A program made the position numbers and the translations under genes. Shown here piece by piece: positions 16,169-24,155 of a stretch of DNA of 38,489 nt. The DNA is from an uncultured Alphaproteobacteria bacterium. GTDB lineage: Bacteria > Pseudomonadota > Alphaproteobacteria > RF32 > CAG-239. How positions within the stretch are numbered: the first letter of the stretch is position 1; every line of letters begins with the position of its first letter. The notes under the pieces are model-generated. The model was not told the origin of the DNA and did not search any database. It was given only the letters and a program-made list of their open reading frames with translations. Where the stretch lies: assembly GCA_934254925.1 (NCBI GenBank), contig CAKQMD010000015.1, positions 1-38,489 on the forward strand, read 5' to 3'.

Positions 16169-16563
16169 TTCAGGATTCGCTGTCTCCGCCGCGGCGCCGC
16201 CATGGTAAAGGTCGGGATCTTCACTTCTCGGACGCAACCGTCGCTGACAATCTTGCAACTGCCGTAAAAAACAGCATGAGCTGCCTTCAAGGCTGCGGTT
16301 GAGGTAAACTCAAAACACTCTCCGGGTTCAAGCTCCGGCAGTTCCCCCTTAAAACCGGCGGAATCGTCGGCATAAAAATTCCCCTGATCATCGGTAATGT
16401 TCCAACTTTTGCCGACCAATTGAATTTTGCGGTCCGAATTATTTTCAATGCACAGATAATAGCCCCACAACACGTCGCGCGGCGTTTCTTCCATCAAAAC
16501 CGGACAAGCGGAAATCAAAATATCCCCGTTGTTGACATATTGAAAATCGGCTTCCTCAAACAT
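16165..16563 (-). CDS. apaG: ApaG-family protein
   Basis: ApaG is a small fibronectin-III-like beta protein linked in gamma-proteobacteria to cobalt/magnesium homeostasis and Ap4A levels; its biochemistry is not settled. The family core is visible: YYLCIENNSDRKIQLVGKSW, then ITDDQGNFY and the GELPELEPGECFEFTSTAAL block. The length is 132 residues. AAGGTAAAG lies just before the ATG. It is transcribed alone, converging on the lipoprotein gene. Confidence 0.88.
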   Translation of the reverse strand: MFEEADFQYVNNGDILISACPVLMEETPRDVLWGYYLCIENNSDRKIQLVGKSWNITDDQGNFYADDSAGFKGELPELEPGECFEFTSTAALKAAHAVFYGSCKIVSDGCVREVKIPTFTMAAPRRRQRILN

Positions 16564-16661
16564 GATTCTTTACCTTTTGTTAAGAATTTCACATTTAAGC
16601 AATAGCCGCCCTTTTTTTGATTCGCAACCGCCCTTTGTCTTATCCCCAAACTTATCTACAT

Positions 16662-16694
16662 AAAAAAGCAACCCCGAAAAAGAGGTTGCTTTTT
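16662..16694 (-). terminator. Bidirectional terminator after carD
   Basis: The stem AAAAAGCAACC/GGTTGCTTTTT encloses a ~10-base loop, with an A-run on one side and a T-run on the other. It lies 40 bases past the carD stop and before apaG, so it should end carD transcription. Confidence 0.85.
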
Positions 16695-16733
16695 AAAATT
16701 TTTTGCTGTTGCGATCTAAATCGGAGTCCCGAT

Positions 16734-17240
16734 TTATTTGGCCAAAATTGCCAACAGCTTTGCCGTCGCGTCGGCCGGGGCAATATTCTGGCAAACGGCA
16801 TATTCATTGGCCAATCGATCCAAAGCCTGCTCATAGATCTGCCGTTCGCTGTATGACTGTTCAGCCAGGTTTTCGCTGCGGTACAAATCTCTGACCACTT
16901 CGGCAATCGCCACCGGGCTCCCCGAATTGATCTTGTTTTCATATTCCTGTGCCCGACGAGACCACATGACCTTCTTCACTTTCGCCTTGCCTTTGAGCGT
17001 GTTTAACGCATCATTCATCGTATCAACGCTGGAGATTTTTCTCAAACCAGTCGTTTCGGCCTTAGCCATTGGAATTCTCAGCGTCATTTTGTCTTTGTCA
17101 AAATTAACCACAATCAGTTCCAACTCCGTCCCCGCGACGCTCTGCTTGGTAATGTCGGAAACCTTGCCCACACCATGCGCCGGATAAACCACGAAATCAC
17201 CGGAATTAAACATGCTGCTGTATGAATTTTTCTTAACCAT
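16734..17240 (-). CDS. CarD-family transcriptional regulator
   Basis: CarD/CdnL proteins bind the RNA polymerase beta subunit and stabilise open complexes, notably at rRNA promoters. The N-terminal Tudor-like RNAP-interaction domain shows FNSGDFVVYPAHGVGKV and ELIVVNFDKDKMTLRIPM. The C-terminal helical DNA-binding domain shows KKVMWSRRAQEYENKINSG and ERQIYEQALDRLANEYA. The length is 168 residues from the ATG at 17240, preceded by GGGAAGG; an upstream start at 17288 lacks a ribosome site. A terminator follows at 16662. Confidence 0.93.
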   Translation of the reverse strand: MVKKNSYSSMFNSGDFVVYPAHGVGKVSDITKQSVAGTELELIVVNFDKDKMTLRIPMAKAETTGLRKISSVDTMNDALNTLKGKAKVKKVMWSRRAQEYENKINSGSPVAIAEVVRDLYRSENLAEQSYSERQIYEQALDRLANEYAVCQNIAPADATAKLLAILAK

Positions 17241-17427
17241 TATACCTTCCCATCTTTGTTGATTATTGCTGAACTCGGAAAGTACCATACCACATTTCGG
17301 CCGCTAAATCTAGTCAAAAAATTCATCTTTTGTCAAAAAAATTATTCTTTTGCAGTTTTAACCTAATATTAATTGAAAAAAACTACCATAAAACTTACTT
17401 AGAATAAGGTTTTTGAGGGAGATAACC

Positions 17428-19161
17428 ATGCCTGTCAAGCTGTTTGCCTGCATTTTAACCGTCTTTGCCTTTGGCGGCATCACGTCAGCCAAAGCGGCGC
17501 TGATGCCCGATCCGCTCAGCAAACCGCACGAGCTCAGCCGCATGGAAAAGAAATGCATTGATGACGGCTACAAGTTCACCTACTATAACTGCACCGGCCA
17601 AAACGCCCCTTCCGCCCCCTGCCCCGACCATAAGGACTATTATAAAAACTGTTCCCAGGAACAATGGTGCCGCAACAACAACTATCGCCTCAAAGCCGAA
17701 GACTGCAAAGCTCCGGAATTCCCCGTCAAAGCCTGTGACAATCAATTTCCGCTCTATCGCAGCTGCCACGAAGACATCAAAAAGGCCTGTGAAACCGCCG
17801 GCTACTCACATCATACCGTTTGCCAGCTGACCGACAAAAAATGCCCCTATTCCACCGAATACGGCCTCTGCTGCGACAACTGTCCCGGATTCGATTATCC
17901 CGCCGACAACATTCCCGAAGGCTACGTCATCGACGGCGCAACCTGCAAAACCTGCGAAGGCATCGTTAAAGCAAAAATCAAAGAAGCGGCTTGCGACGGC
18001 TTCCAAAACTGTCCTTACGGCCCGGAAAGCGCCGACACCCCCTCCTGCCTCAGCGGCAAACAACGCCTGTACACCGCCTGTCGCGACTCGGCAGCCTACT
18101 GCCGCGACAAAGGCTATGAACAGCCTTTCTGCAAAGAAACCGAAGACGAAGAAACTTGTCCGGAAAACGAAAACTTCAAACGTTGCACCGTCAACTGCTT
18201 CAAACTGGCCAAAGCCACTTATCCCAACGCCAACGTCATCACCGGCAACGTTACCAATCCCGAGCTTGATCCGACCAAAACCGCCATCCGCAGCCTGGTC
18301 GGCTTCACTTCCGCACCGCAATGCAGTCAAAGCACCCGTCCGGTTATCACGCTGGATCTGAACGAAGAAAGCTATACCAAATATTATCATATTTTCAACC
18401 AAGACATCAGCGACGTCGACTTCATCCTCAATTTTGAAAAGCCGTTTAATCTGAGTTTTGAAGGCAACCTGCACAATTCCAACATTCTCTTTGCCGGCAC
18501 CTTGCCCCGCTGCGCTTTTGAAGGAGGAAATGCACACCTCAGCGGCAGCGTCAAATTCCTAAAAGCACCGATGAGTTGCATGAACGCCACTTTGGACGCC
18601 GATTCTGTTTTCATCACCTCGGACGGCCTCACCGGAAACCTGATCGTCGGCGCCGGTAGTAAAGTTTATATCGGCGGTGACATGACCGGAGCCCTGCGCA
18701 CGGGATCTCATACTCAAACCATTATTGCCGGCCGCTTGAATTATACCGACGAATTTAACGCCTCGCTCGATTCGCCGAGCCTGCTTTTCGGCTGCTACAG
18801 CAAAAACAAAGTCGGCAAAGGCATTTTGGCAGATACCTCAAACCTGGTTCTCAAACGAGAAGCCGAGTTAAACACGCCTTTTGTCGACCTGCGCTCAACC
18901 AGCAACATGCTACAACTGCCCAACACACTGGCTTCCGTTCACCTTCATTCCTGGGCCAAGCTGTATTATCAGGACGCTGACGCCACTTTTGACATCAACT
19001 ATAATGAAGACGGCCGCAAAGAATGCCCTGACAAATATTACATCCACCTCGGCAGCTCCGAGGAAGGAACGGGGCAACACCAGGTCATCCAACCCAGCAA
19101 CTTGGTTACCGATGCCTGGAAATGCCAAACCCTGCCGCCGGAAAACCTCTCCTGCGACTAA
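17428..19161 (+). CDS. Large cysteine-rich exported protein with beta-repeat C-terminal half
   Basis: I do not recognise a named family. The 577-residue protein starts with a signal peptide (MPVKLFACILTVFAFGGITS, cleaved near SAKAA). Residues ~30-270 contain repeated units with the pattern C-x3-GY/NY-x4-7-C, a variable stretch, then CP or CD and a Tyr-x2-Cys (for example CIDDGYKFTYYNC, CETAGYSHHTVC, CRDKGYEQPFC), suggesting disulfide-linked modules. Residues ~300-560 are short strands with Asn/Gly turns (LSFEGNLHNSNILFAG, LTGNLIVGAGSKVYIGG) consistent with a beta-helix or beta-solenoid. This suggests a secreted or surface-anchored adhesin-like protein. The ATG at 17428 has GGGAG upstream, and a terminator follows. 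Confidence 0.78.
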   Translation: MPVKLFACILTVFAFGGITSAKAALMPDPLSKPHELSRMEKKCIDDGYKFTYYNCTGQNAPSAPCPDHKDYYKNCSQEQWCRNNNYRLKAEDCKAPEFPVKACDNQFPLYRSCHEDIKKACETAGYSHHTVCQLTDKKCPYSTEYGLCCDNCPGFDYPADNIPEGYVIDGATCKTCEGIVKAKIKEAACDGFQNCPYGPESADTPSCLSGKQRLYTACRDSAAYCRDKGYEQPFCKETEDEETCPENENFKRCTVNCFKLAKATYPNANVITGNVTNPELDPTKTAIRSLVGFTSAPQCSQSTRPVITLDLNEESYTKYYHIFNQDISDVDFILNFEKPFNLSFEGNLHNSNILFAGTLPRCAFEGGNAHLSGSVKFLKAPMSCMNATLDADSVFITSDGLTGNLIVGAGSKVYIGGDMTGALRTGSHTQTIIAGRLNYTDEFNASLDSPSLLFGCYSKNKVGKGILADTSNLVLKREAELNTPFVDLRSTSNMLQLPNTLASVHLHSWAKLYYQDADATFDINYNEDGRKECPDKYYIHLGSSEEGTGQHQVIQPSNLVTDAWKCQTLPPENLSCD

Positions 19162-19170
19162 TCCATAACA

Positions 19171-19200
19171 AAAGCCTCCCCTCAAAAGAAGGGAGGCTTT
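19171..19200. terminator. Bidirectional terminator between convergent genes
   Basis: The perfect 10-bp stem AAAGCCTCCC/GGGAGGCTTT has a 10-base loop. It lies between the cysteine-rich protein gene (plus) and the gene ending at 19217 (minus), and can serve both. Confidence 0.85.
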
Positions 19201-19216
19201 AAACGCAATAATTTTC

Positions 19217-19714
19217 TCAACGACAGGAATATTCCTTGACCCTGCTTTGGTTCACCAAAGAAAGAAGCCGTCCGTCCGGAGCTAAAAACAAACACAAAAC
19301 GTCTCCGGGGGTAAAATTAGCGGCAAACAGCTTCACAAAACAGTCCTTAATCGCATAAAAAGGACGTTTTGCACCACTCACGTGAAGAAGGTTTTCCGTA
19401 CATCCCTGATACCGGCAAACAATCTTTTCATACCCCGTCTCCTTAACCGAGACTCCGATCTGCGGATGAGAAGCCAAGCTCAAAGCATGATAAACGTTTT
19501 CGCCCTGAAACAAAATGGACTCGACCTGCCCGTCCTTAAGAGAAAGCGTAACCTCGTCACCTTTTTTCAAAGCGATAAACGTATGCCTTACCTTCAAAAA
19601 CGCTTTTCTGCTTCCGGCTGTCAGACGAAAGCCCTTGCCGTTGTCCAAATTGACGTCCGCTTCTTTGGCCTGTACTGTCACTAACAATACTTTGCCTTTG
19701 ATTTCTTTTTTCAT
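19217..19714 (-). CDS. Hypothetical cytoplasmic protein
   Basis: A 165-residue protein with no signal peptide or membrane helix and no motif I can name. It is rich in beta-forming and charged residues (KGKVLLVTVQAKEADVNLD, KKGDEVTLSLKDGQVESILF), with cysteines at CRYQGC, KDCFVK, VLCLF and the terminal SCR. It may be a small beta-barrel or OB/PilZ-like domain, but this is only an impression. It ends at a shared bidirectional terminator and its 5' side faces the flagellin promoter block. Confidence 0.6.
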   Translation of the reverse strand: MKKEIKGKVLLVTVQAKEADVNLDNGKGFRLTAGSRKAFLKVRHTFIALKKGDEVTLSLKDGQVESILFQGENVYHALSLASHPQIGVSVKETGYEKIVCRYQGCTENLLHVSGAKRPFYAIKDCFVKLFAANFTPGDVLCLFLAPDGRLLSLVNQSRVKEYSCR

Positions 19715-19810
19715 AATATATTAATTATTAAGTTAAGAACTTTAATCTATCATTTTTCGTTTTTTTGTCAAGAACCTCTGCTCTCCCGATCATAAAAGTA
19801 AAATATTTCC

Positions 19811-19918
19811 GTCCAATTCTGCGATAACGGATCAATGAATTATATCCAAAAGTGAGATAGGCTGAGGAAAAAGCTTGCAAGATTTTTGAGCCGGTTTCTC
19901 GTTTCTTTTATACTCCTG
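19811..19918 (+). repeat. Flagellin upstream repeat, copy B (promoter block)
   Basis: The second copy of the ~110-base block seen at 13420-13531. The most conserved part runs from ATAGGCTGAGGAAAA to the -10 box and includes TTTGAGCCGGTTTCTCGTTT without change. It precedes the intact flagellin, so conservation probably reflects a shared promoter and regulator sites. Confidence 0.85.
19886..19914 (+). promoter_or_regulatory. Sigma-70-like promoter of the flagellin gene
   Basis: TTGAGC (19886-19891), a 17-base spacer and TATACT (19909-19914). The start codon is 23 bases further on with AAAAGGAG as the ribosome site, so the leader is short. A TTG at 19886 would extend the reading frame through the promoter and is rejected as a start. 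Confidence 0.65.
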
Positions 19919-19936
19919 ATGTCAAAAGGAGAAGAA

Positions 19937-21766
19937 ATGAGCAACAATATCAGTTTAACCGCCTCAATGCGATCAAATTTGCTGAGCCTTCAAAACATTG
20001 CGGGACAAGTTGACTTGACACAAAATCGTCTTTCGACAGGGTTAAAAGTCAACTCGGCGATTGACAATCCGTCTTCTTATTACACCGCGGTATCCTTGAA
20101 CAACCGCGCCAGTGATTTGTCAGCCTTGTTGGACTCGATGGCACAGGGAATCCAGACGATTAAAGCGGCCACCGAAGGTTTGGAAGCCGGAGCCAAATTG
20201 TTGGAACAAGCCTCGGCCACGGCAACCCAAGCCTTGGAGACCAATCATATTCCCGCCAAGTCCTGGTTTGAGGAGCAAGAAGGCGTTGCGGCCGTGGTTT
20301 CAACCAAAGAAGAACTGCAGACAGCGATCAACAGCGGCAAAAAAGGCGATATCGTCATCTACGGTCAGATCGACATGGGCAATACCGCCATTACTTTAAA
20401 AGAAGGGCAAAACTTGACCGGAATTGGGACTTATGGCGTGGCCGACAACGAACGCGGCAAGTTTTCAGCATTGAATTTTGATGTCACCGGAGCCATTGAT
20501 GAGAATAAGATTATCTGTCTGACAACCTCGGGAAACATTGCTGATCTGAGCCTCTGTGTAAAGGGGGATGCCGGAAATCAAACGCTTGATCTGATTAGGA
20601 CAACAAGTTCTAAAACAAAATTTTTTAAGAATCTTGATGTTCGCTACGAGGTGCAAAATCGCGGAGGATACGGTGCAATTATCAGCGGTTCCGGAAGAAC
20701 CTTTGACAAAGTCTGTTTCCAAGGAACAAACAATTTTTACGCCGAAAATATCGATACTGTTTTTTATAATTTTAATTTGATTGCTCAACCTGAAACGATT
20801 ATTAATGCCACAGCTACCCGCGGTACGGTTTTTAGAACAATAAATGTGGAAGCTTATAGTTCTAAGATTAATGTCCATTCGCAAAATTCCATAGATTATC
20901 ATAATGCAAAAATTATTTGTTATGGAACGACACAGTTGAATGGATATAAAAATGCTTCTTCTTATCTGAGCTTAAACGATCAGAGTCGTGTTGACAACGC
21001 CGAGAAAATCAACCGTGGAAGCCTGACCCTGACTTCTGCTGCTGCATCTTTCCATGTCAAAGGCGAATTTTTGTTAACAGAAGGGATAATTGACGCCGTT
21101 GCGGGAAGCAAAATCAGTTTGAACGGGCAAATCTATCAAGCAAAAAAAGATATTTACCAAGACGTCAACAGCCAAACAAGCGGAATAACGCCGGCGGAGC
21201 ATCAAAAGGTCGAAGGAGAAACTTATACCCAACCGGACTTAAGCTTTTTGGACGAGTTGGCAACGCTGCAGACTTATCAAAAGAAAGATAACGACAAGCA
21301 GTATGCTGAGATTATTAAGCAATATGATTCCTTGATCAAAGACAGCTCCTACAAAGGGATCAACCTTTTGCGTGAACAGTACTTAACGGTGACTTTCAAT
21401 GAAAACCGCTCGGCGCAGCTCTCCGTGCAAGGCAAAAAAGCTTCAGCCAAAGCTTTGGGACTGGTGACCACCGATTGGCAGAATCAAGGTGATGTGATCA
21501 AGTCGATCCAAGAGTTGACAGACGCGCTTAATCAAATCCGGCAGATGTCATCAGAACTCGGCAATTACTACTCAATTGTAACAACCAGGGAAAACTTCAC
21601 CCAAAACTTAATCAGCGTTTTGACCGAAGGTGCCGACAAACTCACGCTTGCCGATATGAACGAGGAATCGGCCAACATGCTGGCCTTGCAAACCAGGCAA
21701 CAATTGGCGATCAATTCGCTGTCTTTAGCTTCTCAGGCCAGCCAGTCGATTCTTAAACTGTTTTAA
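19937..21766 (+). CDS. Flagellin with beta-helix-like central domain
   Basis: A complete 609-residue flagellin. Residues 1-100 are an alphaproteobacterial D0/D1 N-terminus (SLTASMRSNLLSLQN, NRLSTGLKVNSAIDNP, NNRASDLSALLDSM). Residues ~118-410 replace the usual variable D2/D3 region. They open with a segment typical of pectate-lyase-like folds (STKEELQTAINSGKKGDIVI, then LKEGQNLTGIGTYG) and continue as short strands with Asn/Gly turns. Residues ~445-609 are the D1/D0 C-terminus ending SILKLF. The stretch around 20580-20960 is visibly more AT-rich than its flanks. The ATG at 19937 has AGGAG upstream, and a terminator shared with rplQ follows. Confidence 0.94.
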   Translation: MSNNISLTASMRSNLLSLQNIAGQVDLTQNRLSTGLKVNSAIDNPSSYYTAVSLNNRASDLSALLDSMAQGIQTIKAATEGLEAGAKLLEQASATATQALETNHIPAKSWFEEQEGVAAVVSTKEELQTAINSGKKGDIVIYGQIDMGNTAITLKEGQNLTGIGTYGVADNERGKFSALNFDVTGAIDENKIICLTTSGNIADLSLCVKGDAGNQTLDLIRTTSSKTKFFKNLDVRYEVQNRGGYGAIISGSGRTFDKVCFQGTNNFYAENIDTVFYNFNLIAQPETIINATATRGTVFRTINVEAYSSKINVHSQNSIDYHNAKIICYGTTQLNGYKNASSYLSLNDQSRVDNAEKINRGSLTLTSAAASFHVKGEFLLTEGIIDAVAGSKISLNGQIYQAKKDIYQDVNSQTSGITPAEHQKVEGETYTQPDLSFLDELATLQTYQKKDNDKQYAEIIKQYDSLIKDSSYKGINLLREQYLTVTFNENRSAQLSVQGKKASAKALGLVTTDWQNQGDVIKSIQELTDALNQIRQMSSELGNYYSIVTTRENFTQNLISVLTEGADKLTLADMNEESANMLALQTRQQLAINSLSLASQASQSILKLF

Positions 21767-21771
21767 GCAAC

Positions 21772-21799
21772 AAAAAAAGCGGCCTAAAACCAGACCGCT
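21772..21799 (-). terminator. Terminator after rplQ
   Basis: Read on the minus strand, AGCGGTCT pairs with AGGCCGCT (8 bp, one G-T) around loop GGTTTT and is followed by seven T. It lies 28 bases past the rplQ stop. On the plus strand it also follows the flagellin stop, but without a strong T-run. Confidence 0.75.
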
Positions 21800-21826
21800 C
21801 TTAAACAACTTTTATAGGATTTAGCT

Positions 21827-22276
21827 TTATTCAGCTTTGGCGCTTTCTTTTTCTGCTTCGGCTGCAGCGGCTTTCTCTGCGGCAACACGAGCCAAATCTT
21901 TAGCCCCTTTGGCATTCACGTCACGGTCAACCAATTCAATGATTGCCATCGGAGCCGCATCGCCATAACGAATACCGGCTTTCAAAACGCGAGTATATCC
22001 CCCGTTCCGGTCTTTATAACGCTCTGCCAAAGTGGAGAAAAGCTTAGAAACTGTTTCATTGTCACGCAAAAAAGCCAAGGCCAGTCTGCGGCTGTTCAAA
22101 TCGCCCTTTTTGGCAAAAGTGATCATGTTGTCAGCAAAGGTTCTCAATTCTTTGGCCCGCGGCACGGTAATCGTAATCTGTTCGTGGGTCAGCAACGCAT
22201 TGGTCAGATTCGAGAACAAAGCTCTTCTCTGGCTTCTGGTCATGTTTAATTTTCTGTGTTTCATTCCATGTCTCAT
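21827..22276 (-). CDS. rplQ: 50S ribosomal protein L17
   Basis: L17 is a large-subunit protein near the exit tunnel. The start is diagnostic (MRHGMKHRKLNMTRSQRRAL), followed by the conserved core LLTHEQITITVPRAKELR and GGYTRVLKAGIRYGDAAPMA. The Ala/Glu/Lys-rich tail (149 residues in total) is an extension common in alphaproteobacteria. AAAGGA lies 7 bases before the ATG. Unusually it stands ~780 bases away from rpoA, beyond a terminator, so it needs its own promoter. Confidence 0.97.
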   Translation of the reverse strand: MRHGMKHRKLNMTRSQRRALFSNLTNALLTHEQITITVPRAKELRTFADNMITFAKKGDLNSRRLALAFLRDNETVSKLFSTLAERYKDRNGGYTRVLKAGIRYGDAAPMAIIELVDRDVNAKGAKDLARVAAEKAAAAEAEKESAKAE

Positions 22277-22470
22277 GACATATTCCTTTCATTTCTCTGT
22301 GCTTTGACAGGCAAAGCGGATAAAACTTCTGTCTTTACTACGGTTCCGCTCTTGCGTTCATACATAAAGACTCTTTATACGTTGCTGTTTCTACCACAGA
22401 GGAAACAGAATTGCAAGTAAAATTCTTAGTCAAAACAAAATTTAAAGCCCTTCTTTCCGTTTCTGCTTTC

Positions 22471-22530
22471 CCACAGCTTCGCCTTGCTTGTTATTCTCCC
22501 CAATTCCCCTTCTCCCATTTTGCCCCGAAC
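22471..22530. repeat. Imperfect direct repeat, copy 1
   Basis: A ~60-base unit containing GCCTTGCTTGTTATT, CCCCAATTCCCCTTCT and TTTTGCCCCGAAC. It is repeated 169 bases downstream at 22640-22698 with about one change in eight bases by eye. Confidence 0.75.
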
Positions 22531-22639
22531 AAACACCGTACGATGCCCTCATTTCTTCTGCCTGCCTATTTCTCCCCGCATGGCATTTTCCTGCTTGCTT
22601 TCTTTTTCCAGCCTTATTCACTTGGGTTCCTCCCTCTCC

Positions 22640-22698
22640 CCGCAGCTTCACCTTGCTTGTTATTTGCCCCAATTCCCTTCTCTCATTCTGCCCTGAAC
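22640..22698. repeat. Imperfect direct repeat, copy 2
   Basis: This matches 22471-22530 (ACCTTGCTTGTTATT, CCCCAATTCCCTTCTC, TTCTGCCCTGAAC). The similarity seems to continue weakly beyond each copy, toward a CCTGCC element, suggesting an old tandem duplication of ~170 bases. Confidence 0.75.
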
Positions 22699-23006
22699 CA
22701 CCTTTTTTTCTTCATTTCTGTCTTCTCAACACCACCGCCTGCCGTCTCGCTTTCTTCCCCCCAATCACTCTTTCCTTTGCCGCAATTTTCTCTTAACCTC
22801 CTGCATCTTTTCTCCTGCCCGATCCACGTTCCCCCTCACTTTCGCCAATCCGCTCCCATCTGCCAACGATTTTTAACCGGCTCTTGTTTTCCCAGCCTGG
22901 ACAGTTCCGCTTAAGCCTCTTCACATTTTCCCTTTCTCAATCGCCGCCCCGTCACAAATCTCACCCCTTACTCGTTTTCCGGCCTTTCCATTCCTCAAAA
23001 GCCGAC

Positions 23007-23042
23007 CATAAAAAAACTCCCCGCCCAAACGGCAGGGAGTTT
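23007..23042 (-). terminator. Terminator after rpoA
   Basis: On the minus strand, AAACTCCCTGCC and GGCGGGGAGTTT form a 12-base stem with one mismatch and a short loop, followed by a run of T. It lies 14 bases past the rpoA stop and separates rpoA from rplQ. Confidence 0.85.
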
Positions 23043-23055
23043 AACAACAAAACAC

Positions 23056-24066
23056 TTAGAAATGCTCATCGACTCGACGGATCAGCTCCTCAATATTCTC
23101 AGGCGGCCAACCCACGACATCCATTCCCAGATGGATACCCATCTTAGCCAGAACTTCCTTGATTTCATTCAAAGACTTACGACCGAAGTTCGGAGTCCGC
23201 AACATTTCAGCCTCTGTCTTTTGCACCAAGTCGCCGATATAAATGATATTGTCATTTTTAAGGCAATTAGCCGAACGAACGGAGAGTTCCAGTTCCTCAA
23301 CCTTTTTCAACAAATTCTTGTTGAAAGGCAATTCTTCTTTTTCAACTTCCACTTCATTTTCAGGTTCGTCAAAATTAATAAACGGTTTCAACTGATCCTG
23401 CAGAATACGGGCTGCCAAAGCCACCGCATCTTCCGGAGAAACAACGCCGTTGGTTTCGACGATCATGGTCAGTTTGTCATAATCGGTAACCTGACCGACA
23501 CGGGTATTCTCCACCTTATAAGAAACTTTCTTCACCGGAGAATAAATCGCATCAACCGCAATCACGCCGATCGGCGCGTCGGCCGTTTTGTTCTGCGAAG
23601 CGGGAACATAACCTTTGCCGGTATTAACCGTCAACTCCATGTTAATTTTTGCGCCGGCATCCAAATTGCAAATCACATGCTCGGGATTTTTAATCTCAAC
23701 GTCATGACCGGTTTCGATCATGGCCGCGGTAACCTCGCAAGGACCTTCAGCCTTCAGGGTCATCGTTTTGGGGCCTTCGTTATGAACGGCAACCGCCAAA
23801 CCTTTGATATTCAAAACGATGTCGGTTACATCCTCTCTCACACCTGGAATAACCGAAAATTCATGCAAAACACCGTTAATTTTGATGCTGGTAACCGCAC
23901 CGCCCTGCAGAGAAGATAATAACACTCTTCTTAAAGCATTTCCCAAAGTCAAGCCAAAGCCGCGCTCAAGGGGTTCAACCACTATTTTGGCCTTGTTGGC
24001 GTCTTCCAAAGAAGCTACGTCCAAATTAGTCGGTTTAATTAATTCTTGCCAATTCTTTTGAATCAC
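23056..24066 (-). CDS. rpoA: DNA-directed RNA polymerase subunit alpha
   Basis: The alpha subunit nucleates RNA polymerase assembly and contacts activators and UP elements. The N-terminal domain (about 1-230) shows ERGFGLTLGNALRRVLLSSL and the C-terminal domain (about 245-325) shows LELSVRSANCLKNDNIIYIG, the DNA and activator-binding surface. From the GTG at 24066 the length is 336 residues, normal for the family, with GAGG 8 bases upstream and the usual start sequence IQKNWQELIKP. An upstream start at 24138 would add 24 unrelated residues. It is last of rpsM-rpsK-rpoA, with a terminator after it. Confidence 0.97.
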   Translation of the reverse strand: MIQKNWQELIKPTNLDVASLEDANKAKIVVEPLERGFGLTLGNALRRVLLSSLQGGAVTSIKINGVLHEFSVIPGVREDVTDIVLNIKGLAVAVHNEGPKTMTLKAEGPCEVTAAMIETGHDVEIKNPEHVICNLDAGAKINMELTVNTGKGYVPASQNKTADAPIGVIAVDAIYSPVKKVSYKVENTRVGQVTDYDKLTMIVETNGVVSPEDAVALAARILQDQLKPFINFDEPENEVEVEKEELPFNKNLLKKVEELELSVRSANCLKNDNIIYIGDLVQKTEAEMLRTPNFGRKSLNEIKEVLAKMGIHLGMDVVGWPPENIEELIRRVDEHF

Positions 24067-24155
24067 TGGTTTGTCCTCTTTTCTACTGCATATGCAAAAT
24101 TTATAAAAACAAAACGGTGAGGCCGTTTTCAGCCTCACGCAAAACTTCCAAATTT

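Larger units (their letters stand above)
22277..23005. other. Non-coding, pyrimidine-rich spacer between rpoA and rplQ
   Basis: About 730 bases with no credible gene, lying between the rpoA terminator and rplQ. From ~22440 to ~22980 the plus strand is overwhelmingly C and T, so several frames stay open simply because stop codons need purines; these frames encode Pro/Phe/Ser/Leu strings of no family. Two diverged direct repeats lie inside. Close to rplQ, on the minus strand, TTGCAA-N17-TAGAAA (around 22390-22418) is a weak promoter candidate. Confidence 0.7.

Noticed and set aside
17806..18537. A 243-codon minus-strand frame
   Set aside because: It is antisense to the cysteine-rich exported protein, whose signal peptide, ribosome site and terminator support the plus strand.
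19886..19936. A TTG start 17 codons upstream for the intact flagellin
   Set aside because: It would place the promoter inside the gene. The ATG at 19937 has AGGAG and gives the standard flagellin N-terminus.
22442..22672. A 76-codon minus-strand frame in the same spacer, co-oriented with the ribosomal genes
   Set aside because: Its composition is almost entirely Gly, Lys, Arg, Glu and Gln because the strand is purine-rich. There is no domain pattern and it overlaps the direct repeat.
22411..22914. A 167-codon open frame on the plus strand between rplQ and rpoA
   Set aside because: It lies in C/T-rich DNA where several plus frames are open at once. The translation is Pro/Phe/Ser/Leu low complexity with no ribosome site or family signal.
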